Assembly: GCA_947632025.1 (NCBI GenBank)
Contig: CANRNN010000004.1
Coordinates: 1 to 64,000, forward strand
Source: an uncultured Clostridia bacterium
GTDB taxonomy: Bacteria; Bacillota; Clostridia; Oscillospirales; Ruminococcaceae
Direction: 5' to 3'
Length of the DNA: 64,000 nt
Position numbers and translations under genes: made by a program. Shown here one piece after another: positions 1-7,870 of the stretch. Below the pieces are notes generated by a model that searched no databases, was not told the origin of the DNA, and saw nothing but the letters and a program-made list of their open reading frames with translations. Numbering within the stretch: position 1 is the stretch's first letter; each line of letters begins with the position of its first letter.

Positions 1-17
1 CGTTAGGCGACTTTCTT

Positions 18-46
18 ATTATATCACTTTTCTTCAAACTTGTCAA
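18..46 (-). promoter_or_regulatory. Near-consensus promoter reading off the left end
   Basis: On the minus strand TTGACA (41-46) and TATAAT (18-23) are separated by 17 bp, with an extended TGN before the -10. It is the downstream one of two tandem promoters whose target gene lies outside the window. Confidence 0.8.
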
Positions 47-138
47 GGGGTTTTTATAAAAAATTATTAAAATTTTTCAAAAATTTTTAATTTTTCGATT
101 TTATCCGCCCTCAAAGTCAAAAGCCGTGACAAATATAT

Positions 139-167
139 ATTTTATCACAAAAACTCTCGTTTGTCAA
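139..167 (-). promoter_or_regulatory. Second tandem promoter downstream of nrdR
   Basis: Minus-strand TTGACA (162-167), a 17-bp spacer with TGA before the -10, and TAAAAT (139-144). It sits just past the nrdR stop codon and reads in the same direction as the promoter at 18-46. Confidence 0.75.
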
Positions 168-186
168 GGGGGTTTTACTCAAAAAA

Positions 187-645
187 TCAAATTTTTTTCT
201 TGGCGTCCTTGACCTCGGAAATGATCTTCATAAAACTGTCAACATCGCCGAACTCTCTGTAAACGGACGCAAAACGGATATATGCCACGTCGTCTATCTC
301 TCTGAGCTTACCCAATGCCATATCGCCGATCCTGTCGGACGTCACCTCGCGCTGGAGCGTGTTTTTCAGCTCGGTCGCGATTTCCTCGACGATACTCTCT
401 ATCCTTTCAAGCGATATAGGTCGCTTTACGGTTGCACGCCGAAGCCTTTCGACGAGCTTCTCTCGGTCGAACGGCTCGATGGAATGATCCTTTTTAATAA
501 CCATCAGCGGTACTTCTTCGATGATCTCATAGGTGGTAAAGCGCGAGCCGCACTTAATGCACTCACGGCGACGGCGCACCTTATTCTCGGTGGGACGCGA
601 ATCAATTACCTTGCTTTCCTCACAGCCGCAATCAGGACATTTCAT
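187..645 (-). CDS. nrdR: Transcriptional repressor NrdR
   Basis: This is a 152-residue regulator of ribonucleotide reductase genes. The N-terminus has a zinc ribbon with CPDC (Cys3, Cys6) and a second Cys pair around residues 31-34, followed by an ATP-cone domain from about residue 46 that senses (d)ATP. The length is the usual one for the family. The ATG at 645 has the ribosome binding site AAGGAG (653-659 region) and its own promoter at 680-708. No ribonucleotide reductase gene is visible nearby, so its targets lie elsewhere. Identification is by sequence pattern and is secure. Confidence 0.97.
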   Translation of the reverse strand: MKCPDCGCEESKVIDSRPTENKVRRRRECIKCGSRFTTYEIIEEVPLMVIKKDHSIEPFDREKLVERLRRATVKRPISLERIESIVEEIATELKNTLQREVTSDRIGDMALGKLREIDDVAYIRFASVYREFGDVDSFMKIISEVKDAKKKI

Positions 646-679
646 AGCAAATTCTCCTTATAAATTGTTATACACTAAT

Positions 680-708
680 ATTATATCACAATATTTTGTA
701 TTTTTCAA
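680..708 (-). promoter_or_regulatory. nrdR promoter
   Basis: TTGAAA (703-708), 17-bp spacer, TGA extension and TATAAT (680-685) on the minus strand, 35 bp upstream of the nrdR start. Confidence 0.75.
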
Positions 709-735
709 TAATTTTAATAAAATTTTTGGAATTAG

Positions 736-764
736 TTGAAAAAATTTTGGGAATGTGGTATACT
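736..764 (+). promoter_or_regulatory. Promoter of the hypothetical gene at 796
   Basis: TTGAAA (736-741), 17-bp spacer, TGG extension and TATACT (759-764). The in-frame upstream TTG at 736 is this -35 box, so the coding sequence must start later, at 796. Confidence 0.75.
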
Positions 765-795
765 TAATATTAAGGAATGTGCCGGAGGTGATTTT

Positions 796-1362
796 ATGAA
801 TGTTTCTTTTTCGGAGCTTTCGCCTGAGCTTTTCGCGGGAAAAGGGTTGCCGTCGGCGGAATGTTCTTCAGATGGCTCGTTTATGGATTTCGTGGAAAAA
901 GCTCTTGCCGAAAAATCTCCTGTTCCCGAAGAATATCTCCAAAGCGAAAACGTTATCGTTTCTCCCAGGCTCGAAAGAAAAATGAAAGACGATCCGGAAC
1001 TTGCGGGCAGGATCTTAGAGGAAATAAAAAATTTCAGAGGAAATTCCAACAACTCCCGTGAGGAGATGCTTATTATCAACCGAAACGGCGAGTCATTCCA
1101 TTATTCGCCAAAAGAGAACGACAGACCCGAACATCCCACTGCCGAAGAACTTAAAGAGGTCGCACGCGCACGCGCCCGCAAAAAAGCTCGCCTTGACGCT
1201 TATTTTCACCTCCTTGAAAAAGTCTGCATAAAACGCAAGCTTATAGAGCAGGAAAACGCCAAGCGCGGCAGGCGTTACCGCTGTTCTGTCACAAAGCTCG
1301 ACCTTACCGCCGAAAGCCGCAGAATTACTGAACCGCCCAAAAATCCCGACTATTATTTCTGA
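796..1362 (+). CDS. Hypothetical protein, 188 aa
   Basis: I do not recognise this protein. It is soluble, rich in charged residues, with no signal peptide or membrane segment. The middle (about residues 60-80) is predicted helical, and the second half is strongly basic, with runs of Ala/Arg/Lys around residues 120-170 that could contact nucleic acid or form a coiled coil. The ATG at 796 is chosen because GGAGGTG lies 6 bases upstream and the longer reading frame begins inside the promoter. The next gene starts 16 bp downstream, so the two are probably co-transcribed. Confidence 0.75.
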   Translation: MNVSFSELSPELFAGKGLPSAECSSDGSFMDFVEKALAEKSPVPEEYLQSENVIVSPRLERKMKDDPELAGRILEEIKNFRGNSNNSREEMLIINRNGESFHYSPKENDRPEHPTAEELKEVARARARKKARLDAYFHLLEKVCIKRKLIEQENAKRGRRYRCSVTKLDLTAESRRITEPPKNPDYYF

Positions 1363-1378
1363 AACTGTGAGGTAAAAA

Positions 1379-1774
1379 ATGCTGGATCTTGTTTTTCTTG
1401 TGCTTATGATCATCGTTCTGGTAAACGCCATAAGGGGAAATTTTCTCGAAACTCCCTGCAATGTCGCCATCGTCATAGGATTTCTCGCTGCAATAATAGG
1501 TGTTATAACCGCTTTTCTGTCAACCGGAAGCAGCAGCGGGGCAGCTTTTTTCCTCAACATATTGTGCGCGGTCATAGCAGGGCTGTTAAAGCCCGCGGCA
1601 AAGCATTTTGTCAAGCTCTACAATAACAAACTTGCAGAGGAACAGGAGCGTTTGTCTCGGGAGCTTGAACGTATGGACCGCTTCAACAACAAACCTCCCG
1701 TCTACACCGAGGAAAATTTTGACGACCCGAACCTACGATTCAACGGCGAATATAAAAACGTAAAACACAAATAA
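1379..1774 (+). CDS. Small membrane protein, 131 aa, unknown function
   Basis: An unrecognised protein with three hydrophobic segments (about residues 1-18, 27-48 and 53-72) followed by a charged cytoplasmic-type tail of about 55 residues rich in Glu, Arg and Asn. It is the second gene of a two-gene unit with the hypothetical at 796; GTGAGGT precedes the ATG at 1379. A hairpin terminator starts at its stop codon. The segment between the second and third helices is Gly/Ser rich. No catalytic motif is visible. Confidence 0.75.
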   Translation: MLDLVFLVLMIIVLVNAIRGNFLETPCNVAIVIGFLAAIIGVITAFLSTGSSSGAAFFLNILCAVIAGLLKPAAKHFVKLYNNKLAEEQERLSRELERMDRFNNKPPVYTEENFDDPNLRFNGEYKNVKHK

Positions 1775-1798
1775 ACGCGGGAATTTCTCCCGCGTTTT
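1774..1798. terminator. Bidirectional terminator
   Basis: AACGCGGGA / TCCCGCGTT stem (9 bp, 4-base loop) with T runs on both sides. It sits between the convergent gene at 1379 and leuA. Confidence 0.8.
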
Positions 1799-1825
1799 GT
1801 TTTGTTATTTTGTTACATTTTTATT

Positions 1826-3487
1826 TTATATAAGACCAGAATTATTAAGAGCGGATACAAGCGCCTTTATCGACGAGTTGATAATATCCGTATCAATTCC
1901 TACGCCCCAGCTTGCCGAGCCGTTCGGGAGAGTTATTCCGATATAGGACGCGGCTTTCGACTTAGAACTTACCTCCACGGCGTTTTCCGTAAATACCGAC
2001 AGTGTATAGTCAAGACCGAGATTGTCCTTGATAGCATTTGAAACAGCGTCCAGACGTCCGTTGCCCATACCGCGCAGCTTTCTTGTTTCGCCGTGAATTT
2101 TCACAGTGACTTCGGTGGAGATCTGCTCGCCCTGAGTGTAGTGCGCTTCGGTCACTTCAAGCTTGTTTTTGAGGTTGACATAAGTTTTCTCGAATATCTC
2201 GTAGACTTCGGCGGGCTTAAGCTCCTTGTGAGCGCGGTCGGAAACGCCCTTTACCGTGTAGCCGAAATGCTCTCTCATCTTCGGCGGCATTACTATGCCG
2301 TAATTCTGCTCCATAAGATAACCTATGCCGCCCTTGCCCGACTGCGAATTTATTCTTATAACGTCGCCCTCGTACTCTCTGCCGAGGTCGTGCGGGTCAA
2401 TGGGAATATACGGAACGTTCCACTGCGTGAGTTTTTTCTCCTCGCGGTATTTCATACCCTTTGCGATAGCGTCCTGATGAGAGCCCGAAAACGCTGCGAA
2501 CACCAACGCCCCGCTGTACGGCATACGCTCGTAAACTCTCATTCTTGTAAGACGCTCATAATTCTGCGTAAGCTCCGGCAGATTTGAAAAGTCAAGATTC
2601 GGCTCTATCCCGTGAGTATACATATTCAAAGCGAGAGTGATTATATCGACGTTTCCCGTGCGTTCGCCGTTTCCGAAAAGCGTACCCTCCACACGGTCAG
2701 CACCCGCAAGCAGTCCAAGCTCGGTGTCGGCGACGGCGCAGCCGCGGTCGTTATGCGGGTGGAGCGACACAATAATATTCTCGCGGTCGTGAAGCTCCTT
2801 ACACATATACTCTATCTGCGACGCGTAAACGTGCGACATACTCTCCGCGACGGTCACGGGCAAATTTATTATCACCTTGTTGTCGGGAGTAGGTTTCCAG
2901 ATGTCGATAACGGCGTTGCAGATTTCTGCAGCGAATTCGGGCTCTGTTCCCGTAAAACTTTCGGGCGAATACTCAAAACGGAAGTTGCCTTTTGTGTTAG
3001 CCTTAAACTCGTTCATCAACTTTGCGCCGCTTGTCGCTATTTCGATTATTTCTTCCTTGCTCTTGCGGAAAACCTGTTCGCGCTGGGCAACGGAGGTTGA
3101 ATTGTAAAGGTGAACTATCGCGTTTTTGCAGCCTTCGAGAGCCTCGAAGGTTTTCTTTATGATATGCTCGCGGCTCTGCGTGAGGACTTGTATGGTCACA
3201 TCATCCGGGATAAGATCTCTTTCGATAAGCGCACGGCAGAACTCGTATTCGGTATCGCTCGCGGCAGGAAAACCTACTTCGATTTCCTTAAAACCGACGT
3301 TCACAAGATATGTGAAAAATTCGAGCTTTTCTTCAAGGCTCATGGGGATTATAAGAGCCTGGTTTCCGTCGCGCAAATCGACGCTGCACCACACGGGCGG
3401 CTTTTCGATATACTCGCGCTTCGTCCATTCAAGGCACGGATACGGCGGCATAAAATAACGCCGCTGGTATTTGTTTGCAAATTTCAT
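1826..3487 (-). CDS. leuA: 2-isopropylmalate synthase (long type)
   Basis: Catalyses the first committed step of leucine synthesis, joining acetyl-CoA to 2-oxoisovalerate. The 553-residue protein has the N-terminal lead-in and catalytic barrel of the longer LeuA subfamily (also found in actinobacteria and yeast): the RDGNQ motif near residue 40, the metal-binding HPHND motif and GNGERTGN in the second half of the barrel. A C-terminal leucine-feedback domain of about 120 residues follows. The ATG at 3487 is preferred over the TTG at 3505 because the latter contains the ribosome binding site AAAGGAG. It lies downstream of a T-box leader and a secreted hydrolase gene and is probably co-transcribed with both, so leucyl-tRNA charging should control it. 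Confidence 0.95.
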   Translation of the reverse strand: MKFANKYQRRYFMPPYPCLEWTKREYIEKPPVWCSVDLRDGNQALIIPMSLEEKLEFFTYLVNVGFKEIEVGFPAASDTEYEFCRALIERDLIPDDVTIQVLTQSREHIIKKTFEALEGCKNAIVHLYNSTSVAQREQVFRKSKEEIIEIATSGAKLMNEFKANTKGNFRFEYSPESFTGTEPEFAAEICNAVIDIWKPTPDNKVIINLPVTVAESMSHVYASQIEYMCKELHDRENIIVSLHPHNDRGCAVADTELGLLAGADRVEGTLFGNGERTGNVDIITLALNMYTHGIEPNLDFSNLPELTQNYERLTRMRVYERMPYSGALVFAAFSGSHQDAIAKGMKYREEKKLTQWNVPYIPIDPHDLGREYEGDVIRINSQSGKGGIGYLMEQNYGIVMPPKMREHFGYTVKGVSDRAHKELKPAEVYEIFEKTYVNLKNKLEVTEAHYTQGEQISTEVTVKIHGETRKLRGMGNGRLDAVSNAIKDNLGLDYTLSVFTENAVEVSSKSKAASYIGITLPNGSASWGVGIDTDIINSSIKALVSALNNSGLI

Positions 3488-3506
3488 TAAAAAATCTCCT
3501 TTCAAT

Positions 3507-3541
3507 TTAGAGGTAAGAGGTTGGATGTAAGAGGTAAGAAA
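3507..3541. repeat. Heptanucleotide repeat array (5 units) before leuA
   Basis: Five consecutive 7-base units (TTAGAGG, TAAGAGG, TTGGATG, TAAGAGG, TAAGAAA) fill the gap between the hydrolase stop codon and the leuA ribosome binding site. The leuA mRNA strand reads CUUACCUC. Same family as the arrays at 9971, 10911, 20936, 21364 and 26561. Confidence 0.8.
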
Positions 3542-4639
3542 TCAGTTGTTGCCTTTCAGCTTGCCGAAAAACTCGCGCGTTTCAACATCAAACCAACTTT
3601 GCGGAGTCTCGTGACCTATTCCCTCGTATATTTTCAGAACAAATTTTTCGCCGCCCAAAGCCTCTACCGCGTTTTTCAGATTTTCCATTCTTTCAAGAGG
3701 ATTGTCCTCGTCAAGCTCACCGCAGCACGCGTAAACCCACACGTCCTTAAAATACTCAGGATAATTTATCGGCTTTACCTTTGCAACAAATTCCTCAAGC
3801 TGTTCGTCCGTCCACACGGAGGTTTGCCAGTTCTGACCCTTATCAAAGCAATCCCAAATCGGTCCGTGGTCGGTAAGCGGGTCGGGGCAGGCGTTTTCTG
3901 CGGTTATAGCCGTGGGCTTATACTTTCCGTATACAACATAATTCAACGCTATATTCCCGCCCATGGAGCTGCCGATCAAGCCGAAATTTGACGCGTCAAC
4001 ATCTGATTTCGTGTTGTAATACTCCACAAGTGTGTCAATGTCCTTTACCGTTTCCATAAACGCCGCGGGAGCCTGTATCGGTCCGTCCTGCGACTCGCCG
4101 CTGCCCGCGCAGTCGATAGAAACAGCGCAAAAGCCCTCCGCAGCAAGGTTTGCCGCATAGTTCAAATCCTTATGCCAGCCGCCGCCGTGTATCTGAATAA
4201 GAAGCGGCTTCGGCGTGCCGTCGTCTTTCTTTACCTCATAAAGCGGTATGCCGTCTATTTCCAGCTTTCTCACAGAATAACCCTGACTTGTATAGTCGCC
4301 GTAACTGCCTTTATATTCGTCGGGAATAGGCAATTCCTTTACCTGCGCGTTAAACTCGTCAATTTCCGTCTTGAACTCCACAGGCTCTCCGGAATAATCC
4401 TCAGGCATTGTGCGCGAGGCAATCACAGGCGCGGGCGCGTCTGCGTATTTTTCCTCCTCCGAGGGCGTTTCCGAGGCATCAGGAATTGAACTTTCCGAAG
4501 ATGATGAGGACGAAGATGACGTTGAATCCGACGAACTTACCTCCGAAGAGGACTGCTCGCTCTCGGACGGCTCTCCGGGAGCGCACCCCGACAGCATTAT
4601 GACCACCGCAATTGCCGCCGCATAAATTTTCTTTTTCGT
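3542..4639 (-). CDS. Alpha/beta-hydrolase lipoprotein with apparent ACG start
   Basis: A secreted, lipid-anchored serine hydrolase of about 365 residues. It shows a signal peptide with lipobox LSGC, a long Ser/Glu-rich linker, then an alpha/beta-hydrolase fold with the oxyanion motif HGGGW, the nucleophile elbow GSSMGG and a late His in GIGHETP. Substrate is not predictable. Start choice: the ribosome binding site AAAGGAG (about 4647-4653) is followed after 6 bases by ACG (4637-4639) directly before the Lys-rich signal-peptide start. No ATG, GTG or TTG is in frame there, and the in-frame GTG at 4675 lies inside the T-box terminator. Either ACG is used or an ATG was recently lost. The gene lies between a leucine-type T-box and leuA. 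Confidence 0.8.
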   Translation of the reverse strand, partial: TKKKIYAAAIAVVIMLSGCAPGEPSESEQSSSEVSSSDSTSSSSSSSSESSIPDASETPSEEEKYADAPAPVIASRTMPEDYSGEPVEFKTEIDEFNAQVKELPIPDEYKGSYGDYTSQGYSVRKLEIDGIPLYEVKKDDGTPKPLLIQIHGGGWHKDLNYAANLAAEGFCAVSIDCAGSGESQDGPIQAPAAFMETVKDIDTLVEYYNTKSDVDASNFGLIGSSMGGNIALNYVVYGKYKPTAITAENACPDPLTDHGPIWDCFDKGQNWQTSVWTDEQLEEFVAKVKPINYPEYFKDVWVYACCGELDEDNPLERMENLKNAVEALGGEKFVLKIYEGIGHETPQSWFDVETREFFGKLKGNN

Positions 4640-4656
4640 AAAATGCTCCTTTCCAT

Positions 4657-4935
4657 TAAAAAAGTCCCCGCCCACACTTGGGGACGAGAACTAACCCGTG
4701 TTACCACTCCAATTTGCGAAAATCCTCCCGGAAAATCGCCTCTGCCACGCCAAACAGCGCGTCTCTCTGTAACGGAAGAAACCCGTAACGGACTAGTTGC
4801 AAAAATAAGCGTTCGCCCGTTCTGCTCAGGAGCGAGTTATCTCCCTGCCGCTCTGCCGTTTCGCACCAAACAACGGCTCTCTGGAAAAGCGCGCAGGTTC
4901 TTGTTCCCCTTCAACGCATTTAACTATTCAATTAT
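4657..4935 (-). promoter_or_regulatory. T-box leader, probably leucine (CUC) specific
   Basis: On the minus strand the leader contains the stem I motif AGAGAGCCG with GGUGCGAA in the apical loop, and a specifier region reading GAUAACUCGCUCC. It ends with the T-box sequence GGAGUGGUAACACGGGUU and a terminator stem GTCCCC/GGGGAC (4664-4669 and 4680-4685) followed by a run of seven T. The specifier region contains CUC (Leu). The base after UGG in the T-box is U, which pairs with a discriminator A such as that of tRNA-Leu and fits Asn or Ser (both G) poorly. Proximity of leuA supports leucine. Uncharged tRNA should allow read-through into the hydrolase and leuA. Confidence 0.88.
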
Positions 4936-4941
4936 ATTATC

Positions 4942-4970
4942 AGTATAACATATATTTTTTATTTTGTCAA
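4942..4970 (-). promoter_or_regulatory. Promoter of the T-box/hydrolase/leuA unit
   Basis: TTGACA (4965-4970), 17-bp spacer, TGT extension and TATACT (4942-4947) on the minus strand, immediately upstream of the T-box. Confidence 0.8.
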
Positions 4971-5009
4971 GATTATTTTCAAGAAAATTTCAAAATGTCG
5001 AAAAAGCCC

Positions 5010-5038
5010 TTGACAAGGGACGGCATATATGGTATAAT
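5010..5038 (+). promoter_or_regulatory. metK promoter
   Basis: TTGACA (5010-5015), 17-bp spacer, TGG extension and TATAAT (5033-5038), directly upstream of the SAM riboswitch. Confidence 0.85.
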
Positions 5039-5054
5039 AAGTATTGACAAAATG

Positions 5055-5264
5055 CCTTATCAAGAGCGGCTTCAAGCGAGCGGCGATAAATTTCATCTGA
5101 TTTTCGCCGTTCAAGGGGACTGGTCCCTCAGAAGCCCGGCAACCACCGATTTTCGATTTCTGTATATCGAAAGCCGGAACGGTGCTACTTCCTGCGGCAA
5201 AAAGCCGAGAGATGAGGAGTGAACGGAATTTAACTGCTCGCTCCTTGACGGAACGAGCATTTTG
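5055..5264 (+). promoter_or_regulatory. SAM-I (S-box) riboswitch with terminator
   Basis: The aptamer shows the conserved S-box blocks: CTTATCAAGAG at 5056, GGGGACTGGTCCC, AAGCCCGGCAACC, GGTGCTACTTCCTGC and GAGATGAGG in order up to about 5219. A terminator stem TGCTCG (5235-5240) / CGAGCA (5254-5259) with a T run follows. SAM binding should terminate transcription before metK, giving feedback on SAM synthesis. Confidence 0.96.
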
Positions 5265-5305
5265 TTGTGTCATTAAAATTCAACCGAAAAGAAAGGACAA
5301 TCATT

Positions 5306-6478
5306 ATGAACACAAGTAAGCTCTTTACTTCCGAAAGCGTCACCGAGGGACACCCCGACAAGATATGCGACTGCATTTCCGACGCGGTGCTTGACGCTAT
5401 CCTTGAACAGGATCCTATGGGTCGTGTTGCCTGCGAAACCACTACAACAACAGGTATGGTAATGGTTATGGGAGAAATTACTACCACGGCTCAGGTGGAT
5501 ATCCCCGCAATAGTCAGAAAGACCGTCCGCGAGATAGGCTACACAAGCTCCGAATACGGCTTTGACGCCGATTCCTGCGCCGTATTCACAACTATTGACA
5601 AGCAGTCGCCCGATATTGCTATGGGCGTAAACAACGCTCTCGAAGGACGCGAACAGAACGCCGGCGATACAGGCGCGGGCGACCAGGGTATGATGTTCGG
5701 GTTTGCCTGCTCGGAAACCTCCGAGCTTATGCCTATGCCGATAAGCCTTGCTCACAAACTCTCGAAAAAACTTACGGAAGTGCGCAAAAACGGCACGATA
5801 CCGTATCTTCTTCCCGACGGGAAAACACAGGTCACTGTCGAATATGACGGCAACAAGCCCGTGCGCGTCGATACGGTTGTTGTATCTTCCCAGCACCTCG
5901 CTTCCGCTACTCTTGAACAGATACGTTCCGACATTATCGAAAAGGTAATCAAGACCACCATTCCCGCCGAGCTTCTTGACGAGAACACAAAGTACTTCGT
6001 AAATCCTACCGGACGTTTCGTTGTCGGCGGTCCTATGGGCGACAGCGGACTTACGGGGCGCAAAATTATCGTTGATACATACGGCGGATATTCCCGTCAC
6101 GGCGGCGGAGCGTTTTCGGGAAAAGACCCGACAAAGGTCGACCGTTCGGCTGCGTATATGGCGCGCTACGTCACGAAAAATATAGTTGCTGCAGGACTTG
6201 CCGAGCGTGCCGAGCTTCAGCTGGCTTACGCTATCGGAGTTGCAAAGCCTGTTTCCGTTATGGTGGACACATTCGGTACGGGAAAAATTTCCGACGATAA
6301 GATCGCCGAGGCGGTCATGAAGGAGTTCGACCTCCGTCCCGCGGCTATTATCGAAACTCTTAAACTTCGCCGTCCGCAGTACCGTCAGGTCGCGGCTTAC
6401 GGACATATGGGACGTGAGGATCTCGACGTTATGTGGGAAAAGACCGACCGCGTAAATGACTTGAAGAAGTACTTGTAA
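5306..6478 (+). CDS. metK: S-adenosylmethionine synthase
   Basis: Makes S-adenosylmethionine from methionine and ATP. The 390-residue protein matches the family length and carries GHPDKICD near the N-terminus, the GAGDQG motif near residue 120 and the phosphate-binding [16 protein letters not shown] segment in the last third. The ATG at 5306 follows AAAGGA; a longer in-frame extension to 5267 starts inside the riboswitch expression platform and is rejected. Expression is under the upstream SAM-I riboswitch. Confidence 0.98.
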   Translation: MNTSKLFTSESVTEGHPDKICDCISDAVLDAILEQDPMGRVACETTTTTGMVMVMGEITTTAQVDIPAIVRKTVREIGYTSSEYGFDADSCAVFTTIDKQSPDIAMGVNNALEGREQNAGDTGAGDQGMMFGFACSETSELMPMPISLAHKLSKKLTEVRKNGTIPYLLPDGKTQVTVEYDGNKPVRVDTVVVSSQHLASATLEQIRSDIIEKVIKTTIPAELLDENTKYFVNPTGRFVVGGPMGDSGLTGRKIIVDTYGGYSRHGGGAFSGKDPTKVDRSAAYMARYVTKNIVAAGLAERAELQLAYAIGVAKPVSVMVDTFGTGKISDDKIAEAVMKEFDLRPAAIIETLKLRRPQYRQVAAYGHMGREDLDVMWEKTDRVNDLKKYL

Positions 6479-6629
6479 GGAAAGTTTTTGGTATACTAGC
6501 ACATTTGTGGGGCAAAGCCTCGTAACAGGCTTAGAGAGGATACCGTTCTCAAAGACTTTCCTCTTTGCTGTCCGAAATGTTGACAGGAACGTTTGATTGA
6601 CGCATCTGATTTGCAAGCGACAAATCAGA
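6479..6629 (+). other. Structured intergenic region between metK and the AlkD-like gene
   Basis: This gap holds nested inverted repeats. GGAAAGT (6479-6485) pairs with ACTTTCC (6555-6561), and GGTATAC (6490-6496) with GGATACC (6538-6543, imperfect). Hairpins AGCCT/AGGCT (6516-6531) and CACATTTGTG lie inside. A second perfect hairpin CTGATTTG/CAAATCAG (about 6606-6628) lies just before the next ribosome binding site. There is no T run and no clear promoter. It does not match a leader class I know. Confidence 0.5.
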
Positions 6630-6647
6630 ATTTGGAGGAAGTTGCAG

Positions 6648-7334
6648 GTGAATAGTGAGGACATTATAGCAGAATTATTTCGTTTACAGGATAAGAAGTA
6701 TGCAGCTTTCAACTCAAAGCTGCTCCCGACAGTAGAAACGGATAGAATCATAGGTGTCAGGACACCGGAACTCCGTATCTTGGCAAAGAAACTGATCAAA
6801 GACAAGGACATAAACCTGTTTCTGACATCTCTTCCGCATCAATATTTTGATGAAAATCAACTGCATACGTTTGTAATATCGCAAGAGAAAGATTTTGATA
6901 AATGTATTGCAGAAATTGAAACTTTTCTTCCGTTTATTGATAATTGGGCTACCTGCGACCAGCTTTCACCAAAGGTGTTCAAAAAAGAGCCGGAAAAACT
7001 TCTACCGTATATCTGCACGTGGATCAAATCAGATAAGGTGTATACTGTCCGATTTGCAATCGGTATGCTTATGCAACATTTCTTAGATGAAAGATTTGAT
7101 ACAAAATATGCAGATATGGTTGCGGCGATAAGAACAGAAGAATACTACATAAATATCATGATCGCGTGGTATTTTGCTACTGCTCTGGCAAAACAGTACA
7201 ATTTTATACTTCCGTATCTGGAAGGTAAAAAACTTGATGATTGGACACACAATAAAACAATTCAAAAAAGCCTAGAAAGCAACAGGATAACATCAGACCA
7301 AAAAGATTATCTGAAAACCCTAAAAATCAGATAG
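6648..7334 (+). CDS. DNA alkylation repair protein (AlkD family)
   Basis: A HEAT-repeat DNA glycosylase of the AlkD type that removes alkylated bases. The 228-residue protein is all helical, with the family motif DNWATCD near residue 96 (the Trp and Asp of the AlkD active site) and a conserved Arg in YTVRFAIG further on. The GTG at 6648 is chosen because GGAGG lies 9 bases upstream. Codon use is visibly more AT-rich than in metK or the ATP synthase genes, which suggests later acquisition. It may be read from the metK promoter or from an unseen one in the structured gap. Confidence 0.88.
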   Translation: MNSEDIIAELFRLQDKKYAAFNSKLLPTVETDRIIGVRTPELRILAKKLIKDKDINLFLTSLPHQYFDENQLHTFVISQEKDFDKCIAEIETFLPFIDNWATCDQLSPKVFKKEPEKLLPYICTWIKSDKVYTVRFAIGMLMQHFLDERFDTKYADMVAAIRTEEYYINIMIAWYFATALAKQYNFILPYLEGKKLDDWTHNKTIQKSLESNRITSDQKDYLKTLKIR

Positions 7335-7361
7335 TTTATAAATCAATATATTTCATTTTCT

Positions 7362-7396
7362 TTCCCCCATTCGTGTGAACGGGGGAAGTTTTTTAT
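7362..7396. terminator. Terminator between convergent genes
   Basis: TTCCCCC/GGGGGAA stem (7362-7387) followed by a T run on the plus strand. It overlaps the 3' end of the XRE regulator gene. Confidence 0.75.
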
Positions 7397-7728
7397 TTAA
7401 GTGTGAGAATCCAGTCAAGCAGGCTTAACGCAAGCTTTGACTGCTCGGCAGACATCAGTTTAACCTTTTGAGCGGCGGCTTCCGCAAAACCGCCCTGTTC
7501 GACCTCTTTCCTCTGCGTTCCCAGAAGAAGAGCGTCGGGAGTGGTTTCCAACGCCTCGCAGAGCTTCATCAGCACATCTATGCTCGGCACGGAGGACGCT
7601 CTCTCAATATTCGAGAGATATTTATCCGAAAGCTCCGCCATTTCGTTTACCTGCCATTGTTTCAGACCAAGCTCGCGGCGGCGGTCAGCTATTCTCCGAC
7701 CAAGCTCTTTGTAATCCACATAAAACAC
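7393..7728 (-). CDS. XRE-family transcriptional regulator, 111 aa
   Basis: A small DNA-binding protein with an N-terminal helix-turn-helix of the Cro/C1 type (about residues 7-62: LGLKQWQVNEMA, then the recognition helix with YLSNIERA). A short C-terminal helical region of about 45 residues probably mediates dimerisation. The start is GTG at 7728, 6 bases after GAGGTGA. A perfect 9-bp inverted repeat lies just upstream, and a divergent basic membrane peptide gene follows, so autoregulation and control of that gene are likely. Confidence 0.9.
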   Translation of the reverse strand: MFYVDYKELGRRIADRRRELGLKQWQVNEMAELSDKYLSNIERASSVPSIDVLMKLCEALETTPDALLLGTQRKEVEQGGFAEAAAQKVKLMSAEQSKLALSLLDWILTLK

Positions 7729-7741
7729 AAAAAATCACCTC

Positions 7742-7775
7742 ATACTATAATTGTACACTTATAGTATTACTATAA
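7742..7775. promoter_or_regulatory. Palindromic operator of the XRE regulator
   Basis: ATACTATAA (7742-7750) and TTATAGTAT (7759-7767) form a perfect 9-bp inverted repeat with an 8-base spacer. TATAGTAT/TACTATA (7760-7775) overlaps as a second, adjacent palindrome. It covers the expected promoter of the regulator gene. Confidence 0.7.
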
Positions 7776-7801
7776 AAACCTAATTTAGAGTGAAATTTCA
7801 C

Positions 7802-7830
7802 TTGACAATATGAATTATTTGTGATATACT
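7802..7830 (+). promoter_or_regulatory. Promoter of the basic membrane peptide gene
   Basis: TTGACA (7802-7807), 17-bp spacer, TGA extension and TATACT (7825-7830), divergent from the XRE gene. Confidence 0.8.
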
Positions 7831-7870
7831 GATATTGTGGATCCCGCTTATGATCTTCAATGGGGGTATT

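Noticed and set aside
736-795. Longer start (TTG 736) for the hypothetical protein at 796
   Set aside because: The TTG is the -35 box of its promoter; GGAGGTG is correctly placed for the ATG at 796.
4640-4675. Longer hydrolase start at the in-frame GTG (4675)
   Set aside because: That codon lies in the T-box terminator hairpin and has no ribosome binding site, and the added residues spoil the signal peptide.
5273-6811. 512-codon open frame antisense to metK
   Set aside because: It mirrors metK codon structure, has no ribosome binding site and crosses the metK region fully; a shadow of a real gene.
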